From NCBI GenBank assembly GCA_028095005.1, contig CM051459.1:312482513-312546512 (forward strand): a stretch of DNA of 64,000 bases, read 5' to 3'. The translations under genes and the position numbers were made by a program. Numbering within the stretch: position 1 is the stretch's first letter; each line of letters starts with the position of its first letter. The stretch is from Rhynchospora pubera. Taxonomy: Eukaryota; Streptophyta; Magnoliopsida; Poales; Cyperaceae. The notes under the pieces are model-generated. The model was given only the letters and a program-made list of their open reading frames with translations. It had not been told where the DNA came from and did no database searches. Positions 52,545-64,000 of the stretch are shown here, one piece after another.

Positions 52545-53283
52545 CATGTGTGTTGTGCGTGTGTGTCTTCTGTTAGCTGTTCCTGATCTCATTCCATTGT
52601 AAAAGCTGACTACTGTACTATAGTGTAGTTCTGTTTGCAAGAAAAGGACCGAGAGCGGTTGTGTTCCTTCAAGGAACAGAAGTCTTTCTCAGCAGTTTGC
52701 TTTTGCTTATTTTCTTTTTCTGTCTTTTCCATCACATGTTGCTACTAGATTCTTTTTCGAATGATCATTGTAAAAACTATCAGCATCAATTAACTGTCAG
52801 GAAAGGGACCTCTTTTGCAGATTAGATCACTGTACTAGCTATAAGAAACCGTGTCAGGTTTTCTTCTGTGCTGTGATACTAAATATGTATTTTCTGTTCA
52901 TTGGTGCAGGTTGGTGACTGACATCCCAGCCATAACTGGAGTAACACATGGTAAGTCATTCTATAGTAATTCTATAATTATGATGGTGTCTTACCTTGGA
53001 TATATAACAATCTTTCTTTTTTTATTTCTCTTTTAATTAAGGCCACGAAATTATGCACTATGAGAGTCCAAAACCTTCACTCGGCATCCACCGGTTTGTT
53101 TTTGTTCTATTCCAACAGCAAGGACGACAGACTGTTGATGCACCAGGCTGGCGTGAGAATTTTTGCACACGAGATTTTGCAGAATTGTACAATCTGGGAT
53201 CTCCTGTAGCTGCAGTTTATTTCAATTGCCAAAGAGAGTCAGGTTCAGGTGGCAGAAGAATGCAAATGACGCAAAATTATTAG
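51583..53283 (+). CDS. FT: FLOWERING LOCUS T-like PEBP protein, 4 exons, 180 aa
   Basis: Exons 51583-51780, 52438-52499, 52910-52950 and 53042-53283; exons 2 and 3 are 62 and 41 nt, the usual FT sizes. The protein contains VVGDVLDPFDRKVPLRVTYN, VMVDPDAPSPSNPTVREYLH, LVTDIPAITGVTHG and AELYNLGSPVAAVYFNCQRE, a phosphatidylethanolamine-binding fold. Tyr84 (FT Tyr85) marks the FT rather than the TFL1 clade, where His is found. Segment B reads GRQTVDAPGWRENF: Asp133 replaces the FT Tyr134, and Glu139 replaces Gln140, while Gly136 and Trp137 are kept. FT moves from leaf to shoot apex and joins 14-3-3 and FD to trigger flowering; some FT paralogues repress it. This copy's activity is uncertain. Intron 2's donor (CTG/GTTCTC) runs into a CT microsatellite. 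Confidence 0.93.
52502..52545. repeat. (CT)n microsatellite at the start of FT-like intron 2
   Basis: CTCTC/GCTCGCTCTCTC units begin two bases after the exon 2 donor and run for about 40 bp. Confidence 0.95.
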
Positions 53284-54019
53284 TTCATATTATAAATTAA
53301 TATTCATGGAATTGCTTTTTGTTTTGCTGTTTTACTTTCCTTGAAGGTCAAGGCGAATGATATCCTAAAGACCAAGATTTGAAAATAATTTGTTCTGCAA
53401 TTAGGTGCCGATGTAGTGAAATTAACAAATTTTTGGACTACAATGTGATAGACTGATATTACATGCTTCTTGCCTTTATGTTCGCTCCCTTTTTGTTCCT
53501 ATTTTTGCAAGGCAGCAGTCTGTATTTTACGGTCAGCCAAACATTAGAAACATACTTTAGTAGGTCTATGCAGTATTGCAGTATGCATATAATCTAAGAA
53601 ACGGATGGTGGTGAGAAAAGCGTTGTCTCTGAATTCTCATATTAGAGATGCTAAAGAAAGATAAAACTCTTTAAGACAATATAAATGGACAATTTTTTCC
53701 TGTTTTCCCACATCCACATGTTCTAGTATTGCTGAACAAGTATATGTACAATTACAAAAATATAAGGCATCTAATTACAAAAAACAGACGGCACGTGCAG
53801 CATTAATTAATTCCATCTACAGATTTCCTTGTAAGCTGACGGGCTATTATGTACAATAATTAATTCTATGCGCATTAAATGCCCATCATGACAACTCGCA
53901 ACAACATGTTCTAAGCAAAAACCCACTTTTCAAGGGGTTACTAATTCATTTCCATGCTATCAAATCTTCTCCTTCGTTGTGTTTCAGTTAGTAGCTTAGT
54001 GCAAAGCATAATAGCAAAA
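53284..54019. other. Intergenic region between convergent FT-like and ABCD2-type genes
   Basis: It presumably contains the 3' UTRs of both convergent genes. No further gene, repeat or RNA is recognised. Confidence 0.7.
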
Positions 54020-57000
54020 TTAGGCTGAAGAAGTGGTCTCTTCAATGGCCTCTGAAGTTTGACTGACAGGCCTTACACTCCAGTCGCTTGTACTGCCAAT
54101 GTCATCTGAATTAGATTTTTTTATGTGCAAGACCCTGTTATGGTACTTCAGTAGTGTTTTTCTGTGACCGATGATGATGTATGTTATCCCTGCTTGTTCT
54201 ATTTGCCTGTACAGATGAGCCTGTACAATAATATAAAGAATGACAGAAGTCAAATAATATTGACAGTGAAAAACTCTAGGGTTTCTACCAGCAAGATAAT
54301 TTTTTTTTTTTTGAAGACTACCAGCAAGATAAATTGCACTACAGCTTTATCAGCATCAAGGTTTTAAAATGCAATTTATGAGGTTTGACGGTTGGGTGCT
54401 GATTTAGCGTTTATCGGTTATAAAACGGCGATAAAACTGTTATGCGGCGATAACAGTAGGGCGGTATGAACCAAAACTAAGATAAAACGGCGATAAAACG
54501 GTAAAAATGGAGTTTTTTAAAAGCTTGATCAGCATACACCTCATATCAAGTGTTATTTCCACTTTTTCTTCCTACCCTAAATAGAAGGAGTAAGGATTCG
54601 AGGCTGTCTGATTCAGGTCAGATGGTCCTCAGTTATCCAAAAACAGCAAGATTAAACACACCCACAAATAAGAATAGATCTACTAGGATTCCAACCAGTG
54701 TTCAAATTTAAGATCACACAACCCCCAATATCATGTTGGATAACAGAAGAAACAGAACCCTAATTGACAAGTAGTAAAATCGTAATCCACACAAAACACC
54801 AGGATCAATACCCACCAACCAAAAAATTTTGAAATGTGCAATTGCATCTGACTGCAAACTCAAATAAACTGAGAGAGTCAGTAGACCAAAACCTCATTGA
54901 CTTATAAACAAAACTCTATCCTAAATTAAACCACCTGACGTGAAAAGACATTGACCACCTGACATGAAAAGACATTGACCCTAAATTCAAGACCCAACAT
55001 TTTCATATCACAAATAACATCTAAGCTTTTTCAGATTTTCAGACTGCTGTAATCTGCAAATATCATTCAATAATTTTAGAAAAGAAAAGCAATTGGTTAT
55101 TCAGAAAGTCCATAAATAATATGGAAAAAGATTAAATTATGAAAATTGTACCTCATTTTCATCATCTAGAGCACTAGTCGACTCATCCAGCAATACCAAT
55201 TTGGGTTTGGAGAGGAGCAACCTTGCAAAGGCGAGGCGTTGTTGTTCCCCTAAAGAAAGTACGCTTGACCATTCATATATTGCATCAAGGCCCTTGAAGC
55301 GTGACAAAATATCACCAAGCCGAACTGATTGAAGCACCTTCATTAGATCATCACTTGTTGGCATCGTTGGTTTTTCCATTGCATCATTGGTGTTTGATCC
55401 TCGTGATAAGAAAGGCAACGATCCTAGATAACCATTAAAAGTAAACCTTCCATTATTCTGATTCAGTTTTCCTTCTTATTTGTATACATTTTCCATATAA
55501 TGTACTGTTAATATACTTATACTTGTGTGATCCCCTTGTTAAAAGGAATTATCCACAGATAATGTGTTATAAACCATGCAATATAAGCCATCTCACATGT
55601 TTTCCAATATATGGGATCTCTTTTATAAGATTCCTTATTTCTTTTTACCAAATTTCTTACTTGCCAATGGCTAGGGAACAAGAGTTGCAGGATAATTTGA
55701 GCATCCATTAAGCCAAGGGAACAGCCGAACAGGAATATGCAACACACATTTTATCTTTTGCAGGAGACGAAGGAATTTTAGCAAAGAACATAAGAATTCA
55801 GTCAAAGGAACATAACTCACCCTTCTTTTTTGGTTTATCTGATGAAAGGAGAAGATCATCAGTCCATGTAGGATAAAGCAGTTGCTGCCGAAGTGTACCC
55901 AAAACCATGTAAGGCTTTTGAGGAAGAAAAAATATGCCTCCAAGCCTTCTGTACTTGGAGCTCTGTATTAATTCTTCATCTTGTGCCTCCAGTGAGTTAT
56001 CAATTGATTTAGCTGATTCATTAGCTGCTGCATCAGAAGGTTGTCTGCCACCATTTATGTAATATATTATTGTACCGCTACCACTATTCCAAAGACCTGC
56101 TAGGGCTCGTAAAAATGATGTCTTGCCACTGCCACTCGGTCCCATTACCTAAATATTTTTTATATACTTATTCCATCAGACTGTTATTTGACATCAACAA
56201 GAGTAGTGCTTCTAAACTAACTATATATGGGATATAGTATACATGATAAAAAAGAGTAATAATACTCCTGGAAATGATTAATTTGGCAGAGAAAAGAAAG
56301 CATTATGCATAAAGTTAGAGATAAAGAGTTACTTGCAAGACAAAGACAAGATTCATGTACCAGTAAATGGTCCTTATTGGTTATCTCCAGGGTGAGATCA
56401 GTAAAAAGTATGTTTCTACTTCTTGGAGCCCGTAAAGTCAAGCTTTGAACTTCTAGAAGCTTTTTAGGCTCACTCTGAAGAGTTGATCCGTTTGAGCTTA
56501 AAGGGTCCCACAATTCTCTAAAAGCAATTTTTATTCCCTCAGTACTTTCATGTTTGGATAAGATAGATGATTCATTTCCATCTAATAAATCATCAAACTC
56601 ACCTGCATTGAAAGATAATAAAAATTGTTACATACAGACAGAGGACCTGACTTGCATATGAGCAATTACATGAAACTTTCTAATAAGTTAATAACTAATA
56701 GCAACTACTTAAGTATTAACTACTATTTAGCATTGCTGGCTAGAAGTTTGTAGCATTGAGATCATCAAAAACCTCTACAGAAGTGAGGACATTAAAGGGC
56801 TTTGTTGGGTCACATGCAAGTAACACCCAATTATGGTCACACTAAGAATAAGTAGCAAAATTTCCCTCTAATGATATTTAACAAAGTAGATATAAACATA
56901 GAACACAACATTCAGATGCATTTGTTAATTAAATTGTAGGTGAAAATACTTATCGCCAGGTTGTGTACATATAATGGAGTACGCCTCAGAATTAATATCT

Positions 57001-60000
57001 CTAGGAAGTTGCATTTTGTGACAAAAATCGAATTATTGGGTGTTACCAAAAAATATATATATATAAAAAAGAAACTGTTAAATACTCCATGATATACATT
57101 TGAGAAGCATATGCAGTGCGAGTGTTCTGTGTAAATTGTATGGGTTTGTGCAGTACGTCGAGGGAGGGATGAGAGAGAGAGAGAGAGTTCACCTAAACGA
57201 TCAATAACAGCTGAGAAAGCACTGATAGCTTGAAACTGATACACAATTAGAGAGAAATCACTAAGAATATGGTTAAAGGCAGAAACGGACTGATTGATTA
57301 CCCCGAACTCTATCTTCCCTGAGAAAAACATAGGAGCAACAACAGCTGCTGGTAGTACTTGAATTATATAGCGGTATCCATTAGTGAAAAACTCCAAGTT
57401 ACGTGAAGAAATCAGCAATTCCTACAAAACACAAGAATGGACAACCTGAGCTTACATTATGCATCCCTACAGTTAATTTTGTAACAGAAACATCAATCAA
57501 TATTTGCAAAAACATCAATGATTTATGGTCTTTATGTACCTTGATTCAACAATTCCAACAATGAAAATGGATTCTTCCTCTAAATTAAATTACTCTCTTT
57601 CTATAACTCTCATCCTGAATTCACAATATCTTTTTGATTGTTCTAAACATTACGAATACAGCGTCTCAACCTTAAAATATTGAACCATCACTGAATTTCA
57701 GCATTGATAATGGGAATTTGATTGGTGCTTTTTCAAAAGCTAAATTTAACAACTCATTTCAAGTGAGGGTAAATAGTGGATTCTATTTTTCTAATACAAT
57801 ACTAAAAACAATGTATAATACAAAAAATAAGCAAAGTTATGTCAAAATTGACTTACACTAAGATTCTCAAAGGCTCTTTTGAAACGGTCAATTAGAAGTT
57901 GTAGTTCATTCTCCTCTCCTCCATAAAATGCAATTGATTCGGCATTTTCTCTAACTCTGACAAGCCCGTAGCGAAAATCAGCCTCTTTCTTCTCTTGCAT
58001 GAAATTCAAGTTAACCAATCCCTACAAACAAACAAACATAGCAGAAGCAGCTAAATTCAAGACATGAATATAATTTATGTTAGCAAACAACAATTTTCTT
58101 GTACCTTTTTTTTGTGTTCCCTTTATTGACTATAACCGTATTATCACATTTCCAACAAAAAACTCAACATTTCTTGTATTTGCTGATCGCTAATAACCAG
58201 TCTGGCCAAAACATTTCATGGGAAATTAACAGAACGCTCTCAACTCCAACAACTATTAGTTTGTCTCACTCTTAGTAACTAATTCATTCTCAACAAGCTT
58301 AAATTGAACTAAAATCAGAATGAACGAATTTCATGCGCCAGTTTGTCTAACACCTTAACAAATATTTGCAGATTTCATATAAAAGTTTAAGGATGATTTC
58401 ATTTGCACAAAAGGTAATAAAAAGGTTCCACTTATATGAAGTGCTAAAAAGTCAAACCAGATTACCTTTCCTAGAAAGATACTAATTGCAGTGCCACCCA
58501 GAGAATACACAATGAGCACCACAAAAAGAGGAGGATAGATTCCATACAAAATATTGCTAAAAGAAATCAAATCGATCGCGGCATTAAAAAAGGTCAGAGA
58601 AAATGAAAGAGCTGTCCCGGTGAAGGCACTCAGATCATCCACAATACGTTGATCAGGATTGTCTATAATCGATTGAGATTGTATTTTATAGAATGTGCGG
58701 TTCTTAAAGTATCGCTTCATGTAGTAGGTCGTCATCCAAGAACGCCACCTCAGAGAGAGAGTCTCTCTTGCATAGTCTCTTAACACAAAGAACTACAAGG
58801 TATCCAAAAAGACGTGTAGTTATAAGAAAAGTATAGAGTCTTTCTTTTTGTAGTACATATCTGTAATAATTTACATTAAATTAGGCATACTATCAACATA
58901 TCACTAATATATTCCCAAGGTACAAAATAGTGCCTTAGTGGCAATGCTCATGGTGGTATTACTCGCAGTCAACCTAGCCTACTAAATTTAGATAATTTTA
59001 TTTTCATTATATCTACAATTATTGAAAGGATAACTTTGGACTGATATTTTGAATGGTCTCAAAGCAATACATACAAGAGCTCACCGGAATTCCTGTGGCA
59101 AAACCTCCAAGATAGTACAAAAGTTGCTTCATGAATTGCTCTTGATCCTTGTCTTGCAAAATAAAAAATAAAAAGAATGTTTACTTTAAATTATACTAAC
59201 AGATGTTCAGCACCTCAAGTAGGTGAAAGAGAAAAATTAACTCACTAGCAAGTGCATTGTAAAAGTCACGGCCGAGGAAATTGAATCCAACACTAATACC
59301 AGTAGTCCCCAGTGTCAGAGCAAACACAGCAGCGAGCCTCAGCCTCGCTTGGACCTTATCCTCTGACGACCAATAAGGCGCTGCCACCTTCCAAAATCTC
59401 CTTAGAAGGGTTGCAACATCAGGACCAACTCTCTACCATAATTTAACAGATTTAATTTTTTTCATTAAAAAAATAGTATCTTATAAGCCGAATGTTTTTA
59501 TTGGAAAACGTTTAATAATACAAGTGTTTGAATTTAGAACACACAAACCAAGCAAACCTAAGATCTTTACGAGAAACACAATAAACTGGAAATTTAACAT
59601 TTCCTGAGCCTACACTGATAAAATTGAACCTAATGGGGTTCAATAGCCTGCATATTTTGTTTCAATTTTGTTAATACTTAAGTTCGAGACCCATATTTTT
59701 TTGCCAATGTATACAACTACAGAACCGCTTACTTCCAAATTTTAAGTAAACTCAAAATGAACAATGGTGTTATTCTCAATTGTGCATAATTTACCCCAAT
59801 AGAACAAACTTCTTTGGAGAAATGATACCTTATAACATTTACAATTCAATTACAACAAATCAAAGCCGATTAACCTCAAACCAGAAGAAACAAATTGCTG
59901 TGGCGCTCAAAATGTGGCACTTTCCAGCTCATCAAACGCACTAAATCCACACAGCGACCGCCACAACATATCATTTACCAAAATTATCTAATCCAAACAG

Positions 60001-60231
60001 TACCTTGTCATCATCGGTCGAGACGGAGGCAACGGACTCGTCAGAGGCGGTGGCGGAGCGAGACCTCCGACTTCCTCGGCGGCGGCGCATCGTGAGAGGA
60101 AGCGAGGTTTTGGCGAGGCGAATGCGAGAAGAAGAAGCATGTGAGAAACAAAAACGACGAGGAGACGAGAGAGAGTTATTGGGAGTGAAATGTGAAAGTG
60201 GTGGCAACGTTGTAATTAAATAACAAGGCAT
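54020..60231 (-). CDS. ABCD2: ABC transporter D family member 2-type, chloroplastic half-transporter
   Basis: Ten exons on the minus strand: 60231-60004, 59432-59246, 59152-59085, 58792-58466, 58021-57857, 57421-57193, 56602-56361, 56148-55821, 55423-55152, 54220-54020; 748 aa, all phases consistent. Residues 1-76 are Ser/Arg/Pro-rich and acid-poor, like a plastid transit peptide. The ABC_membrane_2 domain follows (RRFWKVAAPYW, VLRDYARETLSLRWRSWMT, RIVDDLSAFTGTALS, an EAA-like region VRENAESIAFYGGEENE) with several hydrophobic spans. The nucleotide-binding domain has Walker A GPSGSGKTS (485-493), Q-loop FLPQKPY, signature LSLGEQQ (about 647-653), Walker B KLVLLDE (666-672) and H-loop His701 (IIIGHRK). 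ABCD proteins move acyl-CoA-type substrates in peroxisomes; the ABCD2 branch is plastid-predicted with unknown substrate. It probably works as a dimer. Confidence 0.94.
54375..54515. repeat. CGGCGATAAAACGG-type repeat remnant in an ABCD2 intron
   Basis: The motif CGGCGATAAAAC recurs with an inverted relative (GTTTATCGGTTATAAAACGG) over about 140 bp in the last intron (54,221-55,151). It resembles subterminal sequence of a small DNA transposon; the ends are not defined. Confidence 0.4.
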
Positions 60232-61109
60232 CTTTTTTATTTGGTTTCTTCCTCTTTCGTTTCGTTTCCTTTTTCTCTCTCCTCTTTCTTCTTCTCTCTC
60301 CTCGCTACTTGTGTGAAGATTGGAGGAGTGAATTAAGCAGTCCGTTGATGGTGGGGTTAGTGTTACCATGCCATTAGAGGAAATGGTTACTGTTTTTTTA
60401 CTGGGAGAATGCGTTACGCCACAGATTAGGAACCAATTAGAATGTTACACGTCATTTGTATGAAGGAGGACGTAAGAAAAGAAGTGGGGTAGTCAAGTGT
60501 GTGGGGCTTCGATATTCATGGAGCGATTGGGAACCGTACGAAAGGAGGCTATCTGTGCCTGTGCTTGTGCAGTTGTGCCGTCTCGCATGCAACTACTGCC
60601 TACTGGAACTGGGGTCCACTTTCCTGATGCTTCAGAAATAGAAATTGTTTTAAATAAAAAATTTTCTAATCTTTTGATACTTTCGGAATCTAGTCTAAAA
60701 TTTTTCGAATATGTTACAAACTATCAATAATCAATCATCAAACAAAATTTTAAAGAAGTAAATTAGTATGTACTTGACATAAGTTGGTGAATAGAAATAT
60801 GTTTTTAAATTATAAGAAGCAAGTGGTTTAAAAAATAAGTTCAATGAAATATACGTCGTATATTAATTGACGCTATAATATGATTATGTATTTTTAACTG
60901 TAAAAAGATAATACATTAAAAAGTAAATATCAAAGTATAGTCATTAATTATGGCATAAGAAAGTTGTGCAATTTAAAATATAATTGCTCGGAAATTATGA
61001 CAACATAAATAAATCGATTTTAACTCATCAGTATTTATAAATAAAGATGTGTGGGAGTCCGACTTTACACAGATAATTTACGACGGACACGGAAAGCGTT
61101 GGATAATAC
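60232..61109. other. Region between the ABCD2-type start and the LINE
   Basis: It includes the ABCD2-type promoter and a CT-rich 5' leader (about 60,250-60,310 on the plus strand). From about 60,640 it is AT-rich and nothing is recognised. Confidence 0.65.
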
Positions 61110-63979
61110 GTGGGATTATGTTTGGGGAACTTAATTTGTACATATCTTAGAATGCTCTTCTTCAAAAATTTGCGCTCTTCTCTTTTCCCCAGCCGGAGTC
61201 TCGACTCCGGTTCCCCCTCCACCTCCCCTGCCACCTCCCCCCTCACCTCTGGTCCCCCTCCTCCTCTAAATCCGTCTACCCTATCCACCCTTCTTAGCTC
61301 TGATGTCACGAAAGATATTTCCTTGATCAAGCATCCGGGCCACAGAATCTCTCCGGTGTCTACTATTACTGGAGAAAGACCGGAGAGGAGATCAGAATTT
61401 CAAGAAAAAGGAACCTCAGATCTTTTGTGTTCTCGGGAAACCACGTGCTCTAATCTCTATCTTTCTCAGGTGATTATCGCCGCAGAAAATCTAGATAAGA
61501 AAGTGGGCCCTACCTCTGAATGGCCGGACTCTCAAGAAACAACCTTGCTAGATCCTCTGTGTACCTCTGTGGATCTCCCTACCACAAAAACTTCTCTCCC
61601 CGTCACAGAAGATCCTAGACCTCACCCCGAACCGTCGCGGCGAAATGATGCTCTCGCTCTGGTGAGACGGTTTGGGAAAGACCCGAGAGTTGTCTCTTCA
61701 ACTTCAGGTGGAGATCTTCTGTTGCATTCTGCTGATCATTTAGAGGAAAAACGTAGCTATGCGACAGGTTTGAGGACCACCACCGCACCAATCTCCATTC
61801 CTATTGCCACTTCTAATCAAAAGAAAGATACTCTCCCGCCTAAAGCAACCAAGAAGACGGTTCTTGATTACACGGCAAAGGAACACCAGACGACCCAGAT
61901 CATTTCAAGATGCTATCGGTGTGGAGATGTGGGACATCTGGCTAACACCTGCCGTGAACCGAGTCTTTGCTTTTTCTGCAAATCGACGGGACACGTCAAA
62001 GCCAATTGCCCCAAACTGGTTTAGTCCTCTCCCTCGACTGTTTCAATCCACTCTTCTTCTTTGTCTCTTCCCCTAAAACCTTCTCCTTCCTCCTCCTTCA
62101 CCTCCTTTCTTCCTCCCCTCCTTCCAACTCCGACTCCTCTTCTCAAAATGCCAAACCAATCCCGTCTCTTTCAACTCCATGAAACCCCAAACTCTTGCGC
62201 TCTCGAGGCAGAACTAGCAAGATGCTTTGTTCTCATTACACATGACGCCATTTCTGACACGACGTTCCGATTGGCTTTGGCTGGAGCGTGAGTCTAATAC
62301 GATCTCATAGATACCTCATTGAAATGTCTCCAGCCCAACGCCTTGCTCTGGTACAACAAGGTTTTTGGGAAATAGAAGATAGAAGGTACTCAGTGATCCC
62401 TTGGCTTCCAGAGGTTGATCCTAGGGCTCCAACGATCAAAGTCTGGATCCGCATTACTCAAGTTCCTTTCGGTTGGAGAGACAAGGCTGGTCTAGAAGCG
62501 ATAATCCAGTTTGGGCACATTTCTGATGTAGATGACATCATCATCCGCCGAAGAGACTTGAGGTGGTCCAGAGTAGAGATTGAAGTTGGAGAACGAGCAC
62601 TCATACCTCATTATCTCTTCTTTGAAATAGTTCGAGATTCTGGTAAAAAGGAACTAGTTAAAATTTACTACATTGTAGAAGACAGTTCCAGTACCTCTGA
62701 GTTTGAGAACTCAGTTCGTCGTCTCCCAAATCTCAATTGGGAGATTAGCAGCTCCAGTGATGTTACTGAGAGATTGCTCCTTGAAAAAGGAGCCAAGCTG
62801 AAGCTTAAATAGGGTTTAAACAATGGCAATAACAAGAGAAAAAGGAAAAGACCTGCTAAGAAAAAGAAAGCTACCAAAATTCCTAATCCCTCCTCTGACA
62901 GAAAGGCACCTAACCCAAGTCCTGCCAAAACTAGAACCCCCTCCCGCTCTTCAGGTGTTGTGATCAATGAAAATCACCAAATTCATACTAGCACCAGGAC
63001 CCCTTCTTCTGGGAAAGGAAAAGCCAAACAAGTGGATTCTGAAAAAGAAGAGCTCAAGGCCAGAAATAAGGCTTTAGCAGCTCAGCTGAAACGTCTCAAA
63101 GAGCTTCATGCTAAAGGATTAGAAGTAGGTCAAGCCAGTGGGACCTCACCACCGGCGCCAACTGTCAGCCCCACATAGAAGGCTCCTCAGCAGGTTCCTC
63201 AGCATACTTCACCAAGTTTAAACTACCCCAAGTGGCTCACTAACCCCAGGCATCCTTATCCTTTTCTAGATTCTCCAAGCCTGAACACCCGAGCAAAAAC
63301 CAAGGCCAAGGCAGTGGAGAATACCAAGGTGGTGGTAGAAGAAGAAGTCAAACCTTCTATCACTTCTCCTTCAGGTCACATTTTTTCTCCTCTCCTTACT
63401 ATCTCTAATTCTTTTGCTTGCTTGAGTTTAGAGGACTCAGAGGTTGATGATGTTATCCCTCTGATTGATGTGGATGGAACTCTCTTTAATTTAGATAATT
63501 TAGATAGTGGTAAAAAGAATACAGACTCTAATTTGACTTTTAATAACACTTTTACACCTGAAGAGTATGGTTCCCCCCTTAGGGGTGACTCTGAGTTGCT
63601 ATCTCTCCCAAGTAGGATTGAGAATGCCTCGGATGATGCTCCTTTAGAGGAAAACCATTCTTTAATGATCCCTCTTCAAGATTCTCCTCCTTCCCCTAAT
63701 CCTGACCTTTCTAATCTCTCCCCCTCTTCCCCTTCTGCTGATGCTTATGATGTTTCTTCAAACTTTATTCCTTACAGTCAGCTTTCTGACGCCCAAATTT
63801 GTAACCTCTTTGAGGAGATCAACATCTCCTTGGGGGTCAATGAGGATGATAGGATGGAGTTTATAAGAAATCTAAGAAGCAGTGAGCTTAACAGAGTTAT
63901 AAGTGTGCTTGAAAATATATCAGCCACTCTGAAAAACTCTGTTAGCTCTAAGGGTTTAACACAATCTATTTTAGGATAA
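61110..63979 (+). pseudogene. LINE ORF1 (zinc-knuckle nucleic-acid-binding protein), interrupted
   Basis: From 61,110 a 304-codon frame ends in two CCHC knuckles, CYRCGDVGHLANTC and CFFCKSTGHVKANC. After a TAG (62,022-62,024) the same frame continues to 62,291. The coding signal then moves to another frame (62,288 onward) with a DUF4283-like block (IKVWIRITQVPFGWRDKAGL, IIIRRRDLRW), a basic stretch (KRKRKRPAKKKKATK), and acidic Ser/Pro-rich sequence up to a TAA at 63,977-63,979. Two more TAGs (62,810-62,812; 63,176-63,178) lie in that second frame. So one frame change and three TAGs interrupt an otherwise continuous ORF1. ORF1 proteins of plant LINEs coat element RNA. The 5' end probably lies near 61,110-61,150; MLFFKN at 61,152 is an alternative start. 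Confidence 0.75.
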
Positions 63980-64000
63980 TGAACTGGAATGCCAGGGGTC
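63979..64000 (+). CDS. LINE ORF2 (endonuclease/reverse transcriptase), first residues only
   Basis: ATG at 63,979-63,981 overlaps the ORF1 stop (TAATG). The seven visible codons read MNWNARG, the usual opening of the AP-like endonuclease of plant LINEs. The rest lies outside the window, so completeness cannot be judged. Confidence 0.7.

Overview
The window is nuclear DNA of a flowering plant, probably a eudicot. Evidence: AT-rich sequence, many short exons with GT-AG introns, a plant CTP synthase, an FT-type PEBP gene, a chloroplast-type half ABC transporter, and a dense load of plant transposons (CACTA, MULE, Copia, LINE, SINEs, MITEs) plus an integrated badnavirus-like sequence. The species cannot be named from the sequence.

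Layout. 1-14,640: a decayed endogenous pararetrovirus on the minus strand (ORF2, movement, coat, protease, RT, RNase H). It is split at 5,432-12,671 by a 7.24-kb CACTA transposon with a perfect ACA target duplication, and again at about 4,245-5,110 by a small GTACCGG-rich insert. The CACTA carries a broken transposase, a Ulp1-type protease gene and arrays of a palindromic subterminal repeat. 14,640-17,150: AT-rich DNA with a tRNA-derived SINE. 17,151-22,393: a complete MULE with about 180-bp terminal inverted repeats, a 9-bp target duplication and an apparently intact two-exon transposase. 22,394-34,660: gene-free DNA with MITEs, a SINE with a nested MITE, a degenerate palindrome array and microsatellites.

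Host genes occupy the right half. CTP synthase (34,793-45,339, +, 21 exons inferred by reading frame and splice sites, 625 aa) holds an apparently very young Copia element (35,385-39,859, antisense) in intron 1, only 2 nt from the intron's 3' AG. A 2-kb non-autonomous CACTA relative (48,219-50,216) and a Copia solo LTR (50,346-50,818) lie between CTP synthase and an FT-like florigen-family gene (51,583-53,283, +, 4 exons, 180 aa). An ABCD2-type chloroplast ABC transporter (60,231-54,020, -, 10 exons, 748 aa) follows. The window ends inside a LINE (61,110 to beyond 64,000) whose ORF1 is interrupted and whose ORF2 begins at 63,979.

The host genes are functionally independent (pyrimidine nucleotide synthesis, flowering signal, plastid transport). 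The most interesting points are the Copia insertion that replaces the polypyrimidine tract of a CTP synthase splice acceptor, charge-changing substitutions in the FT-like protein's functional loop, the structurally intact MULE and Copia elements, and two members of one palindrome-rich CACTA family, one with an apparent captured exon. All exon models come from reading frames, splice signals and remembered family sequences; no alignment or transcript was available.
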